64,000 nucleotides of DNA from an uncultured Bacteroides sp. GTDB taxonomy: Bacteria > Bacteroidota > Bacteroidia > Bacteroidales > Bacteroidaceae. The position numbers and the translations under genes were made by a program. The DNA lies in contig NZ_OY787468.1 of the NCBI RefSeq assembly GCF_963678845.1, positions 620,001 through 684,000 on the forward strand, in the 5' to 3' direction. The notes under the pieces are model-generated. The model saw only the letters and a list, made by a program, of their open reading frames with translations. It made no database searches and had not been told where the DNA came from. Position 1 is the first letter of the stretch; each line of letters opens with the position of its first letter. Shown in pieces: positions 23,239 to 32,888 of this stretch.

Positions 23239-24245
23239 TTTTTTGCAATTGAAGTTAGATGTTCAAGTATATTCATATCTACCGGACAGGCGCGTGAACA
23301 GCGTCCGCAACCAGTGCAACCAAGTACGCTAAGGCGGTCGGGCATGTAAGAGAACTTATGCAGAATGCGTTGACGCCAGCGTTGACTTTGCACGGCACGT
23401 GGGTTGTGTCCCGAAGTGTGCTTAGTGAATAGTGAGAATCCGCAGGAATCCCAGCAACGAATACGTTTTCCTTTAGAACCGTGTGCGTCTTCCTGAATGT
23501 CGAAGCACGCACAAGTAGGACATACAAATGCGCAAGCTCCGCAACCAAGGCAACGTTCTGATTGTTCTTTCCATACCGGACTATCAAAAGCGGTAGCTAG
23601 TTTGGCTTTGATCTCTTCTACATTAAACATTTGAGGTACATCGGCAAGATACTTAGACTTATCTTCTCCTTTGTCGTTCTCAAAAGCTGAGGCTGCAAGT
23701 TGTACAAGTGCTTCTCCTTTAGGAGTAAGGATTTCAACGATAGCTCCACCATCAGGCAGCATAGTTAGTTGAACGTCGCTTCCGGCAGTGTTACCCGGTC
23801 CACCATTCACGCTGGTACAGAAACAACTCTTGTCTGCCTTTGCACAGCTGAAAGTAACGACGGTTGTCTTTTCCAGATGAGCGTTATATAATTTATCCTT
23901 GTAATCCCAGTTAAAGATGGCAGTAAGAGGTTTGAATCCGGCTGCATCACATGGATGAATCTTCCACAGAACAGTCTCTTTTACGGAATCAGGATTGAAG
24001 TCTTCTGTTTTCACTGCTCCCTGTTCCTTTTCGTAAGAGAACAAGACCTCTGCACGTGGAAATACAGCCGACTTAATGGATTGTGTAGTCTGAATATATT
24101 CATCGGCCACCTCACTAAGAGCTTGTACTTTCTTGAATTCAACCTGCTCACGCTCCTTTACCGGTGCATAAACACGTTTCCCGCTTTTTACAATTTGGCT
24201 GAACCATTCATTCAGTCCGTTTTTACTGATATATTTTATTTCCAT
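23235..24245 (-). CDS. 4Fe-4S dicluster electron-transfer subunit (FlxB / AsrA-like)
   Basis: A 336-residue protein with two ferredoxin motifs in its last third: CLGCGACAFVCPTCACFD near 232-249 and CTGCGRCSRACPVDMN near 310-325. A further CSCAKADKSCFCTS-like cysteine stretch lies near 130-145. It resembles anaerobic sulfite reductase subunit A and the beta subunits of NAD(P)-linked hydrogenases, which hand electrons between flavin and larger iron-sulfur partners. It lies 6 bases after the preceding subunit gene and overlaps the FlxA-like gene. Confidence 0.8.
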   Translation of the reverse strand: MEIKYISKNGLNEWFSQIVKSGKRVYAPVKEREQVEFKKVQALSEVADEYIQTTQSIKSAVFPRAEVLFSYEKEQGAVKTEDFNPDSVKETVLWKIHPCDAAGFKPLTAIFNWDYKDKLYNAHLEKTTVVTFSCAKADKSCFCTSVNGGPGNTAGSDVQLTMLPDGGAIVEILTPKGEALVQLAASAFENDKGEDKSKYLADVPQMFNVEEIKAKLATAFDSPVWKEQSERCLGCGACAFVCPTCACFDIQEDAHGSKGKRIRCWDSCGFSLFTKHTSGHNPRAVQSQRWRQRILHKFSYMPDRLSVLGCTGCGRCSRACPVDMNILEHLTSIAKK

Positions 24246-24251
24246 GGTTCC

Positions 24252-25052
24252 TTATCGTATAAAGTTTTCTTTATCGTCTGCTTTCCATGTGGAAAGAGCA
24301 TTTCCGTTCTTTGATGGCTGTCCAGGTGTGAAACCGAATTCCGGAGCAAGATCTTCCATCATCTTGCGGGTAAGCAAATGGATAGGAATACCTACCGGAC
24401 AAGCGTCTCCACATGCTCCGCAACCGGTACAGCGTCCGGCCATGTGCATGGCACGGTTTATTTGCCATTCCATATTTGCTAAAGGAGCAGCCCAAGGATT
24501 AATCCACTGTGGACGGTTCTCTTCAACAATACATTTTGTGCAGTAGCAAAGCGGACAGGCAGCGCGGCAAGCATAGCATTTGAAACAGTGAGACATCTCT
24601 TCCATCCAGAACTTAAAGCGTTCTTCACGGCTCATGCCTTCAAGTTTATCAATGATTTCCTGTTCTTTACCTTCCAGTTTAAGTTGAAAGTCTGTAATGT
24701 AAGCTTCAATCTCGGCAAAATTAGCAAACTCTTTTACCTCTTCTTTATCAGTAACTGTTATTACCAAAAGATTCTCCTCATTCAATTGATTTTCAATAGC
24801 CAACTGAAGAATACTTCTCAGGGCAGGAATGGTTGCTGTAATAGCTACCTTGCCTGTTCCCATCAGTTCTTTCTTGGTGAGATAAACAGCCAGATTATGA
24901 ATGCAGTGGCTGCTGTATATCAATTTCCCGGCTTCTTCTGCTGTATGGCAAAAGATAGGACGTGGCTTGTTGGTTCCTTCTTCGTAACCGATAACGAGGG
25001 TTACGGTTCCGTCGGCAAGTAGTGCGGCGGCTCTCTGTCTGAGTTTATCCAT
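24252..25052 (-). CDS. 4Fe-4S dicluster electron-transfer subunit (FlxC-like)
   Basis: A 266-residue protein. The N-terminal 120 residues form a ferredoxin-free alpha/beta domain (VTLVIGYEEGTNKPRPIFCH). Two 4Fe-4S motifs follow: CFKCYACRAACPLCYC near 157-172 and CTGCGACGDACPVGIP near 209-224. A paralogue-like relation to the next subunit is apparent. It overlaps the MvhD-like gene by 8 bases. It probably relays electrons between the FlxA flavin and the Hdr core. Confidence 0.78.
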   Translation of the reverse strand: MDKLRQRAAALLADGTVTLVIGYEEGTNKPRPIFCHTAEEAGKLIYSSHCIHNLAVYLTKKELMGTGKVAITATIPALRSILQLAIENQLNEENLLVITVTDKEEVKEFANFAEIEAYITDFQLKLEGKEQEIIDKLEGMSREERFKFWMEEMSHCFKCYACRAACPLCYCTKCIVEENRPQWINPWAAPLANMEWQINRAMHMAGRCTGCGACGDACPVGIPIHLLTRKMMEDLAPEFGFTPGQPSKNGNALSTWKADDKENFIR

Positions 25053-25506
25053 TGTATTCCTCCTTATCTAAATATTCGGCAACTTTCTGATATTCTGTGT
25101 AAGGACCAAGCTCACGGATATTTGCTACGGTTGTATTTACAATATCAGCCCATTTTGCTCCTTCGGCAGCAGATACCCAGGAGTACTGGATGCGGCGTAC
25201 GTCAATACCCATAAAATCGAGTAATCCGCGGAACGTAATCCAACGGCGACGAGCATGGAAGTTACCACTTGTATAGTGGCAGTCGTTGGGGTGACAGCCG
25301 GAAACGATTACTCCGTCGGCTCCCTGAGCAAAAGCTTTCAGGAGTAACATAAAGTCAATACGTCCGGTACATGGGAAGCGAACGATTTTCACGTTCGTAG
25401 CATATTTTAATCGGCTTGTTCCTGTTAAGTCGGCTCCTGCATAGGTACACCAGTTGCATACGAAAGCGACTATTTTAGGTTCAAATTCTGAATTATTATT
25501 GTTCAT
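25045..25506 (-). CDS. MvhD/FlxD-like iron-sulfur linker subunit
   Basis: A 153-residue protein of the MvhD (HdrA-linked) family. Signatures are VAFVCNWCTYAGADLTGTSR near 13-32, IVRFPCTGRID near 41-51 and VSGCHPNDCHY near 66-76. In methanogens MvhD carries a [2Fe-2S] cluster and joins the hydrogenase to HdrA; here there is no hydrogenase, and the adjoining Flx-like subunits would take its place. It starts 10 bases after hdrA. Confidence 0.9.
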   Translation of the reverse strand: MNNNNSEFEPKIVAFVCNWCTYAGADLTGTSRLKYATNVKIVRFPCTGRIDFMLLLKAFAQGADGVIVSGCHPNDCHYTSGNFHARRRWITFRGLLDFMGIDVRRIQYSWVSAAEGAKWADIVNTTVANIRELGPYTEYQKVAEYLDKEEYNG

Positions 25507-25516
25507 GGTTTTTCAG

Positions 25517-27517
25517 TTAATGATTCAATAAAGACATCACTTCGGCAAACATCTGTTCGTTTGAGTAACCTTGGATATCGATTGATTTAGAACGGCAGAA
25601 AGCAACACAGGTACCGCAACCCTGACAAAGTCCCGGATTAACTTTAGCAACTGTTTTAATTACTTTTCCATCGCGTCCTTTTATTTCTTCACGTTCAATA
25701 GCGTTGTAAGGACAAGCAGTCTGACACATAAAGCAACCCACGCAAGTACTAAACTGTGGAGGAGCAGAACGGTTAACCACTGCAATAAGTGGTTCACGAA
25801 CTAAATCATTGTTTGAGAAGAGTCCGGCAACTTTTACTGCAGCACCCGATGCCATACCTACAGTTTCAGGAATATCCTTTGGTGCCTGACAAGCTCCGGC
25901 AAGGAAGATACCTGCTGTGTTGGTTTCAACCGGTTTTAATTTAGGGTGAGCTTCTGCAAAGAAATGATATGGGTCATAAGAAATGTGCATCTTTTGTGCC
26001 AGTTGTTCAGCTCCGCAATTAGACACACCGGCAGTAGCAAGTACTACCATATCTGCTTCAATCTTCACTTGCTGTCCGCTAAGTAGTGTATCTACACCCT
26101 TCACAATCAGTTTGCCGTCCTTTTCGTATACTCTGGCAACACGTCCGCGAACATAGTTTACGTGATCTTCTTCAATGGCACGGCGTACAAACTCTTCATA
26201 GTTTTTACCTCCGGCACGAATGTCCATATAGAATACAGTTGATTCACCATCGTGAACCTTATGTTGATAAAGCATTGCATGCTTAGCTGTGTACATACAG
26301 CAAATCTTTGAGCAATAAGGAATGCCTTTGGCTGGGTCACGTGAGCCGGCACAAGCTATGAAGACAATCTTCTTAGGAATTGTACCATCCGACGGACGAC
26401 GGATTTCTCCTAAAGTTGGTCCTGAAGCTGAAGCTAAACGTTCAAACTGCAAACCGGTGAGCACATCTTTGTATTTGCCGTAACCGTATTCCGGGAAGAA
26501 ATCGGCTCCTTTTACGTTGAACCCTGTAGTTACAACAATTGCTCCTACCTGTTCGGTGATAATCTCATCCTCCTTATCCCATTCAATTGCTCCGGTAGGG
26601 CAGGTTGCCTCACAAATTTTACATTTACCGCGTTTGTAATAATTACAGTGTTCACGGTCAATCACAGGCTTATTAGGTACAGCTTGTGGGAATGGAACAT
26701 AGATTGCCGTACGGTTACCCAGCCCGGCATTAAATTCACTTGGGATTCTTTTTTGCGGGCACTTTTGAAAACAAGCTCCACAACCGGTACATTTCTTATG
26801 ATCTACACTTTTTGCTTTTAATCTGATTTTTGCTGTAAAGTTACCGATAAATCCTTCTAAACTATCTAACTCAGCATAAGTATATAGGGTGATGTTTGGA
26901 TGCTGTGCAACTTCCACCATTCTTGGAGTAAGAATACATTGTGAGCAGTCCAGGGTAGGGAATGTTTCAGATAGCTGAGACATGTGTCCACCTATAGAAG
27001 GATCTTTTTCGATTAAGATTACCTGATGACCGGTATTGGCAATGTCCAAACTTGCTTGTATACCGGCAATACCACCCCCAATAACTAAAGCCTTCTTAGT
27101 GATAGGCACTTTGATGGAATCTAATGGTTTATTGCGCTTTACCTTTTCCACCAGCATTTTTACAAGGTCAAATGCCTTCTCTGTTGTAGCTTCACCTTTT
27201 TCGTGCACCCATGAACAGTGTTCACGAAGATTGGCCATTTCACATAAAAAAGGATTCAGGCCAGCTTCTGCACATGCTTTTCTAAAGGTTGGCTCGTGCA
27301 TACGAGGAGAACAGGAACCTACAACTACACCATCTAAGTGATGCTCTCTGATAGCATCCTTAATGAGCGTTTGTCCTGGATCAGAACACATATATTTATA
27401 GTCAATGGCATATTCTACGCCTTCCACTTTACGGATCTCTTGTGCTACACGTTCACAATCAACAGTGGCACTGATATTCTCACCGCAGTGGCAGATAAAA
27501 ACTCCTATCTTTGACAT
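25517..27517 (-). CDS. hdrA: Heterodisulfide reductase subunit A-like flavoprotein
   Basis: A 666-residue protein with the full HdrA layout. An N-terminal domain begins IGVFICHCGENI, followed by the FAD-binding motif GGGIAG at 147-152 and CSQCILTPRM near 191-200. Ferredoxin-type motifs follow at C243/246/249/253, C291/299/302/306, and in the C-terminal pair CVGCFMCQTACP (from 592) and CQGCGTCVAFC (from 631). HdrA is the flavin centre that bifurcates electrons between ferredoxin and the HdrB disulfide site. No selenocysteine codon is apparent. It lies 4 bases after hdrB. Confidence 0.95.
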   Translation of the reverse strand: MSKIGVFICHCGENISATVDCERVAQEIRKVEGVEYAIDYKYMCSDPGQTLIKDAIREHHLDGVVVGSCSPRMHEPTFRKACAEAGLNPFLCEMANLREHCSWVHEKGEATTEKAFDLVKMLVEKVKRNKPLDSIKVPITKKALVIGGGIAGIQASLDIANTGHQVILIEKDPSIGGHMSQLSETFPTLDCSQCILTPRMVEVAQHPNITLYTYAELDSLEGFIGNFTAKIRLKAKSVDHKKCTGCGACFQKCPQKRIPSEFNAGLGNRTAIYVPFPQAVPNKPVIDREHCNYYKRGKCKICEATCPTGAIEWDKEDEIITEQVGAIVVTTGFNVKGADFFPEYGYGKYKDVLTGLQFERLASASGPTLGEIRRPSDGTIPKKIVFIACAGSRDPAKGIPYCSKICCMYTAKHAMLYQHKVHDGESTVFYMDIRAGGKNYEEFVRRAIEEDHVNYVRGRVARVYEKDGKLIVKGVDTLLSGQQVKIEADMVVLATAGVSNCGAEQLAQKMHISYDPYHFFAEAHPKLKPVETNTAGIFLAGACQAPKDIPETVGMASGAAVKVAGLFSNNDLVREPLIAVVNRSAPPQFSTCVGCFMCQTACPYNAIEREEIKGRDGKVIKTVAKVNPGLCQGCGTCVAFCRSKSIDIQGYSNEQMFAEVMSLLNH

Positions 27518-27521
27518 ACTA

Positions 27522-28361
27522 TTATAATTTAACTGTTACAAAATGACGTTCCAGTCCCAGCTCTTTAGGACTAATTCCCAAAGCAAGCCCAATAGCCTGG
27601 GTGATGAAGAGAACCGGAATGTCAGAAGGTTTACTTAAAGTCTCGTTGATAGCTCCACGGCGCATATCCAGATTAGACTGACACATAGGGCAGGCTACAA
27701 TAATAGCTTCAGCACTGCGGTCGGCAGCATCTTGCAAAATATTACCTGATAGTTTGGCAACCAGGTCTGTACGTGAAACAGAGAATCCTGCACCGCAACA
27801 TTCTGTTTTGAAAGCCCAGTCGATAGGATTTCCACCAATGAGTTTAATCATGGTATCCATACTTTGTGGATCTTCAACGCGATCGAATTGCAAAATTTTG
27901 TGAGGACGAATCAACAAACAACCATAGTAGCAAGCCACTTTATGAGCAAAAGGATTGGTTACTTTTGCCTGAATTTTATCCATGGCGTAAGTTTCCAGCA
28001 TTTGAAGCACATTAATAATTTTTAGATCTCCACTATAAGACATCTTGATTATATCAGTAACTCTACCTCTTTTATTATCGTCTTTTAATTCGTGTTGGGT
28101 AACCATTAAGCGGTTGTAACAAGCGGCACAAGGAACTACTACTTCTTTTAGCCCTTGAGCTTCTGCTAATGCTAATATTCTTGCAGGAAGAGAAAGTGAA
28201 AGTTCTTCGTTCATTGAATGGGCAGCTGTGGCACCACAACAGTTCCAGTCTTTGATTTCCACTAATTCAATATCTAAAGCTTTGGCAATTGCCACTACCG
28301 ATTCATTGTATTCACGGGATGATCCTTTGAGTGAACAACCCGGGTAAAAACCTATTTTCAT
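27522..28361 (-). CDS. hdrB: Heterodisulfide reductase subunit B-like protein (two CCG domains)
   Basis: A 279-residue protein with two cysteine-rich CCG domains: first DWNCCGATA near 40-48 with CAACYN near 78-83; second ACYYGCL near 149-155, ECCGAGFS near 193-200 and CPMCQSNLD near 222-230. HdrB coordinates the non-cubane iron-sulfur clusters that split a disulfide. There is no methanogen CoM/CoB metabolism here, so the thiol substrate is unknown; DsrC-like proteins are the partner in sulfate reducers, and none is in this window. It overlaps hdrC by 4 bases (ATGA). Confidence 0.93.
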   Translation of the reverse strand: MKIGFYPGCSLKGSSREYNESVVAIAKALDIELVEIKDWNCCGATAAHSMNEELSLSLPARILALAEAQGLKEVVVPCAACYNRLMVTQHELKDDNKRGRVTDIIKMSYSGDLKIINVLQMLETYAMDKIQAKVTNPFAHKVACYYGCLLIRPHKILQFDRVEDPQSMDTMIKLIGGNPIDWAFKTECCGAGFSVSRTDLVAKLSGNILQDAADRSAEAIIVACPMCQSNLDMRRGAINETLSKPSDIPVLFITQAIGLALGISPKELGLERHFVTVKL

Positions 28362-28921
28362 TTATGTTTAGTCTTTGGGTTATCAATTGTCTTAGCGAAA
28401 ATCTCTCCAATACCTTTTCTATCTTTTATCATTTCGGGCATGAGGTTTAATTTTCCGTTCATATACATTTTAGGAGCAAGTTTAAGGTCCTGAGTTAAGC
28501 GGAAAGAACGGGCTTTAAATCCGGCAATCAATCCAACCTCATAAAGTCGTCCGGTGTACTTAATAGAATCAAGGAATGATTTGTGAAAAGAAACAATAGG
28601 CTTGGCATCGGGATGAAGCTTATTGCTGTTAAGAGATTGTTCACGAAGATAATCCATAACCTTGGGAATATCAATTTCCATGGGGCATCTGCCCAAACAA
28701 TTCTCGCAATTCAGACAAAGCCAAATAGTATTGGAACGAAGTATTCTTTCATAGTTCTCTTCTGTTCCTGTTTGCAACAGTCGCATCAAGTAACTTGGCG
28801 GAAAGTTCATTTCTGAAGCAAGAACACATCCGGCTGTACACTTACCGCATTGATAACAGCGAGCTACATCGACGCTGGTATGCAAGAGTAAATCCCCGGA
28901 AATCTTGTTATTGTTTTCCAT
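28358..28921 (-). CDS. hdrC: Heterodisulfide reductase subunit C-like iron-sulfur protein
   Basis: A 187-residue protein with two 4Fe-4S motifs, C22/25/28/32 (CYQCGKCTAGC) and C69/72/75/79 (CLNCENCLGRCP), as in HdrC. It passes electrons between HdrA and HdrB. It is the first gene of a seven-gene operon. A TACATTTG box at 28996-29003 on the minus strand lies about 75 bases before the start, just beyond the asd terminator. Confidence 0.93.
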   Translation of the reverse strand: MENNNKISGDLLLHTSVDVARCYQCGKCTAGCVLASEMNFPPSYLMRLLQTGTEENYERILRSNTIWLCLNCENCLGRCPMEIDIPKVMDYLREQSLNSNKLHPDAKPIVSFHKSFLDSIKYTGRLYEVGLIAGFKARSFRLTQDLKLAPKMYMNGKLNLMPEMIKDRKGIGEIFAKTIDNPKTKHK

Positions 28922-28995
28922 TTTTGCTTGAGAATATAATTAGTTAATAGTAATTTGTTTCCAAAAGAAAAACCATCACTTAGTGGTATTCTGCG

Positions 28996-29003
28996 CAAAT
29001 GTA
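28996..29003 (-). promoter_or_regulatory. Candidate -7 box (TACATTTG) for the hdr-flx operon
   Basis: On the minus strand TACATTTG fits TAnnTTTG exactly and lies 75 bases from the hdrC start. It follows the asd terminator by about 6 bases, so the operon is likely transcribed from its own promoter. The -33 element would fall inside the terminator stem. Confidence 0.5.
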
Positions 29004-29008
29004 GGTAG

Positions 29009-29056
29009 AAAAAAAGAAATTTGTGTAGAAGGATTGACCTTTTTACACAAATTTCT
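29009..29056 (-). terminator. Rho-independent terminator of asd
   Basis: AGAAATTTGTGTA at 29015-29027 pairs perfectly with TACACAAATTTCT at 29044-29056 (13 bp, 16-base loop). On the minus strand it is followed by a T7 run (29015-29009), the classic form. It separates asd from the hdr-flx operon. Confidence 0.85.
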
Positions 29057-29100
29057 GTTGTTTGTTGTTAAAATGTAGTGAGCTAATACTGAACTACTTA

Positions 29101-30108
29101 TTATAGATTTTTTTCCTTAATTAGATATTCTGCAATCTGAACAGCGTTAAGTGCAGCGCCTTTTTTAATCTGATCACTTACAGTCCAAAAGGTTAGCCCA
29201 TTCTCGTTTGAAAGGTCTTTGCGGATACGTCCAACATATACAGGATCTTTTCCGGCAATAAATAATGGCATAGGATATTCTTTGTTTGCAGGGTTATCTT
29301 GTAGCACTAATCCTTCGCCTTTAGAGAATGCTTCGCGAGCCTCTTCTACAGAAACAGGACGTTCAGTCTCAATCCAGGTACTTTCAGAGTGAGCTCTTAA
29401 TGACGGAACACGTACGCAAGTTGCACTGACTTCAATATCAGAGTGCATAATTTTACGTGTTTCATTATACATCTTCATTTCTTCCTTAGTATATCCGTTA
29501 TCTGTAAATACATCAACCTGAGGAATAAGATTAAATGCCAACTGGTAAGCGAACTTATTAACTGTAACTTTCTCACCGGCCAATACCTGACGATATTGTT
29601 CGTAAAGTTCGTCCATTGCAGCTGCTCCTGCGCCACTTGCTGCCTGATAAGTAGATACATGTACTTTCTTTATATGCGAGATCTTCTCTATAGCCTTTAA
29701 TGCTACTACCATCTGTATAGTTGTACAGTTAGGATTTGCAATGATTCCACGAGGACGATCTTTTGCATCTTCCGGGTTTACTTCAGGGACAACTAATGGA
29801 ACATCTTTTTCCATACGAAAAGCGCTGGAATTGTCAATCATTACAGCTCCATATTTAGTTATAGTATCTGCAAAGTCCAATGAAGTACCGCCACCGGCAG
29901 AAGTAAAGGCTATATCTACACCTTTAAAATCGTCGTTGTGTTGTAATAGTTTGACCTCGATCTGTTTACCCCGGAAAGTGTATTTACTTCCGGCGCTACG
30001 TTTGGAACCGAACAATACTAACTCATCCATAGGGAAATTTCTTTCATCGAGGACACGTAGGAACTCTTGTCCCACTGCGCCACTTACGCCAACGATAGCT
30101 ACTTTCAT
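29101..30108 (-). CDS. asd: Aspartate-semialdehyde dehydrogenase
   Basis: NADP-dependent enzyme that reduces aspartyl phosphate to aspartate semialdehyde, feeding lysine/diaminopimelate, threonine and methionine synthesis. It is 335 residues. Motifs are GVSGAVGQEFLRVL at 7-20 (nucleotide binding), the active site IIANPNCTTIQM with the catalytic Cys near 130, and RVPSLRAHS near 238-246. Length is normal. A -7-like TAAATTTG box lies at 30176-30183 on the minus strand, and a strong terminator follows. Confidence 0.96.
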   Translation of the reverse strand: MKVAIVGVSGAVGQEFLRVLDERNFPMDELVLFGSKRSAGSKYTFRGKQIEVKLLQHNDDFKGVDIAFTSAGGGTSLDFADTITKYGAVMIDNSSAFRMEKDVPLVVPEVNPEDAKDRPRGIIANPNCTTIQMVVALKAIEKISHIKKVHVSTYQAASGAGAAAMDELYEQYRQVLAGEKVTVNKFAYQLAFNLIPQVDVFTDNGYTKEEMKMYNETRKIMHSDIEVSATCVRVPSLRAHSESTWIETERPVSVEEAREAFSKGEGLVLQDNPANKEYPMPLFIAGKDPVYVGRIRKDLSNENGLTFWTVSDQIKKGAALNAVQIAEYLIKEKNL

Positions 30109-30175
30109 CTTTTCTTTTCTTTAGTTGTAATTATACTTTATTTATCATACCTTTACAGCTGGTATAAATTGCGTG

Positions 30176-30183
30176 CAAATTTA
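30176..30183 (-). promoter_or_regulatory. Candidate -7 box (TAAATTTG) for asd
   Basis: Minus-strand TAAATTTG fits TAnnTTTG and lies 67 bases before the asd start, in the divergent gap with the lamin-tail protein gene. No clear -33 element. Confidence 0.4.
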
Positions 30184-30212
30184 TAACAATTTGCAATATT
30201 AATCTAGATATT

Positions 30213-32888
30213 ATGAAAAGAATTATATTTATTATCTGTTTTTTATATTCTATCTGTAGTTTTTCACAAGTAAATGAGTCTTTCGCGGATGCCAACTTTA
30301 GTACTAACCCATGTTGGGAAGGAAATACTGATAAATATAGAGTTTCTGCTGATTATGGAGTTAAGTTCGGAGCGTATGGACTTCAATTGTATGATCAGGG
30401 AAAAGCTGGTGATGCATATCTTTGTACTGCTTCCACCCTCATCCTTGGCACAACCTGGGAATATAAGACGTTCTTTTATGGATTTAATCCGGGAAGCAAA
30501 TCATATGCTAAGTTCTATTTGGCAGCAACCAAACCGGTATTGAATGGCGAACTTGACGGCTATTATATATTGATGGGAGGAAGTGGGAAAAACATTTCAC
30601 TGGTCAGGCAGAATGGATCAACTGTTACAACCCTTATTTCGGGAAGTAAGACATCGCTTAATTTACCTCAGTGTACTGCGTTGGTTAAAGTAACGTGCAG
30701 TGATGCCGGAGTCTGGACTCTGTATTCCCGGATTGCAGAAGAAGATGTTGATTGGAAAGAAGAGGGACAGGCAACAGACAAAACAATTACTGATTCAAAA
30801 TATAGTGGAGTATACTGTAAGTATCTTGCCAGTAATTCTTCTTCATTGTATTTTGATGATATATCAATTCGTAAAACGACCACAGATTCTGGATCTGGTG
30901 AGGTACCAGATGATTCCGGTTCTGGTTCCGGTATTACTGATCCTACTGATACAACCCGTCCAACTGTTACTTCTGTTGCTGCGCTCTCAGATTCTACTTT
31001 CTCTGTTGATTTCAGTGAAGAGGTGACATTTAAGAATGCTCACTTTGCAATTAATGGAGAAGAAAGCTTGATATTAAACAAGAAGCTTGCTGCCAGTAAA
31101 AAGAAAGGTATATTCACTTTGCCTTTTCATTTGAAAGATAATCAGCAATATGAATTTTCTTTCTGGGGAGTTGAAGATTTAAATGGAAATGTGATTTTAT
31201 TTTCTAATGAATTGCTCTCTTTCCAAAGGCCATCCTCTGGTGTTCGTGATTTTGGTTCTGTTATCTTTAATGAAATTATGGCTAATCCTAATGATGTAAA
31301 GGGATTGCCTGAATCAGAATACATTGAATTGTATAACCGGACAGATACTATTGTCTCTCTCAGAAGTTGTGCTTTAATGTATGGAGTAAAGCGGTATGTC
31401 ATACCCGATATGGTAATTGATGCAAAGAATTATGCAGTACTTTGCCATCAAAAGTATAAAGAGCTTTGGGCGGCAAGTGGAGTCTCTGTAGTGGGGCTAA
31501 CTTCTTTTCCCACATTATTGAATGCAGGGAAACTACTTTGGCTTGAAGATGAGAAGAAGAATCTGATTTCTTGGGTGGAGTATTCTGACGCGTGGTATAA
31601 AGATAGTAAAAAGAAAAGTGGAGGATATTCGCTTGAATGCGTTGATCCGGATAATCTTTCGAATAATGCACAGAACTGGCAGGCAACTAATAATGTGAAA
31701 GGAGGAACTCCCGGTTTGATAAACTCCGTGAATAAGAGTTTCCCTGATGATGAGGCTATAACTGTAGCTTCGTCTTTTATGCAGTCGTCAGATACTATTG
31801 TGGTGAACTTTAATAAATCATTGAATATTTCTTCTCTTGTCAACCTTAATAATTACCAAATTCAGAATTCAGATATTTCGCTGATTGAAGCGATACCCGA
31901 TTATCCTTGTGGGAGAAATGTAAAGTTGGCATTGAATGCTCCATTGAAAGATGGCCAAAAACTAGAACTTAAGTTGCATGATTTAGAAGATGTTTCCGGG
32001 AATAGCTTGAAGGCACCCATAGAATTGCCGATTATGCTTCCTGAAAAAATAGAGGTTGGTGATGTGCTTTTTAATGAGATATTGTTTAATCCCCGAACAG
32101 GAGGTGCTTCTTATATTGAACTGTCAAATGTATCTGATAAAACACTCTCCTGTAATCAGCTTTACCTTTCTTATTTAAAAGAAGATGGTACACATTCTGT
32201 TCCTGTTGCATTTAGTAAATCACCGGTAAGCTTTCCTCAACATTCTGAATTCTTTTTTTCGAAACAAACAGAGATTATCCCAGCGCAATATAATTGTGAT
32301 ATATCTCATGGAGTGAAGGTTGTTGATTTACCTGATTTGTCTCGTGAGAAAGGAACTTTATATCTTTTGTCAGCTCAAGGAGATTTGCTCGATGAAATGG
32401 TTTATTCTGAGTCAATGCACACTACCTCACAAAAAGATAAATGTGGTATCTCTCTGGAAAAGAAATCACCGGAACTTCTTTCCTCAGATTCTTTAAGTTG
32501 GGCTTCTGCTTCTTTTTTATCAGGATACGGAACGCCGGGGCGCTCTAATAGATGTGCAGAGCAAAATACAAACAAAGTCAATGCGGCTTTTTGGTTGGAG
32601 AGGAAATCTTTTTCACCAACAGATAGTGAAAACAATAAGTTGCAGATTCATTATTCACTTGCATCAGATGGATTTGTAGCTAATATCAAAATATTTGAGG
32701 CATCTGGCCGTGAAGTTTGTTCGTTGGCCGAAAATAGTCAACTATCGGCTGAGGGGACAATTGAGTGGAATGGAAAAGAACAGAATGATAGCGCCTGCAG
32801 AGTAGGGCTTTATGTAACTTATATTGAAATACACAATACCACTGGGCAGATGAGAAAATATAAACTTCCTTTTGCTTTGGTGAGATGA
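30213..32888 (+). CDS. Lamin-tail-domain secreted protein
   Basis: An 891-residue protein with a signal peptide (MKRIIFIICFLYSICSFSQ). The N-terminal region (about 20-220) resembles a lectin-like beta domain. A serine/glycine linker follows, then an Ig-like domain (about 245-345), a lamin-tail domain (VIFNEIMANPNDVKGL...EYIELYNR, about 355-490), a second Ig-like domain, another lamin-tail domain (LFNEILFNPRTGGASYIELS, about 620-740), and a FlgD-like C-terminal domain (LQIHYSLASDGFVANIKIFE). Such proteins are exported to the surface in Bacteroidetes. Its function is unknown; no sorting signal that I can prove. Confidence 0.75.
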   Translation: MKRIIFIICFLYSICSFSQVNESFADANFSTNPCWEGNTDKYRVSADYGVKFGAYGLQLYDQGKAGDAYLCTASTLILGTTWEYKTFFYGFNPGSKSYAKFYLAATKPVLNGELDGYYILMGGSGKNISLVRQNGSTVTTLISGSKTSLNLPQCTALVKVTCSDAGVWTLYSRIAEEDVDWKEEGQATDKTITDSKYSGVYCKYLASNSSSLYFDDISIRKTTTDSGSGEVPDDSGSGSGITDPTDTTRPTVTSVAALSDSTFSVDFSEEVTFKNAHFAINGEESLILNKKLAASKKKGIFTLPFHLKDNQQYEFSFWGVEDLNGNVILFSNELLSFQRPSSGVRDFGSVIFNEIMANPNDVKGLPESEYIELYNRTDTIVSLRSCALMYGVKRYVIPDMVIDAKNYAVLCHQKYKELWAASGVSVVGLTSFPTLLNAGKLLWLEDEKKNLISWVEYSDAWYKDSKKKSGGYSLECVDPDNLSNNAQNWQATNNVKGGTPGLINSVNKSFPDDEAITVASSFMQSSDTIVVNFNKSLNISSLVNLNNYQIQNSDISLIEAIPDYPCGRNVKLALNAPLKDGQKLELKLHDLEDVSGNSLKAPIELPIMLPEKIEVGDVLFNEILFNPRTGGASYIELSNVSDKTLSCNQLYLSYLKEDGTHSVPVAFSKSPVSFPQHSEFFFSKQTEIIPAQYNCDISHGVKVVDLPDLSREKGTLYLLSAQGDLLDEMVYSESMHTTSQKDKCGISLEKKSPELLSSDSLSWASASFLSGYGTPGRSNRCAEQNTNKVNAAFWLERKSFSPTDSENNKLQIHYSLASDGFVANIKIFEASGREVCSLAENSQLSAEGTIEWNGKEQNDSACRVGLYVTYIEIHNTTGQMRKYKLPFALVR

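Noticed and set aside
23279..23587. A 102-codon minus-strand frame with several cysteines
   Set aside because: Same strand but a shifted frame within the FlxB-like gene; the cysteines are a by-product of the ferredoxin motif codons.
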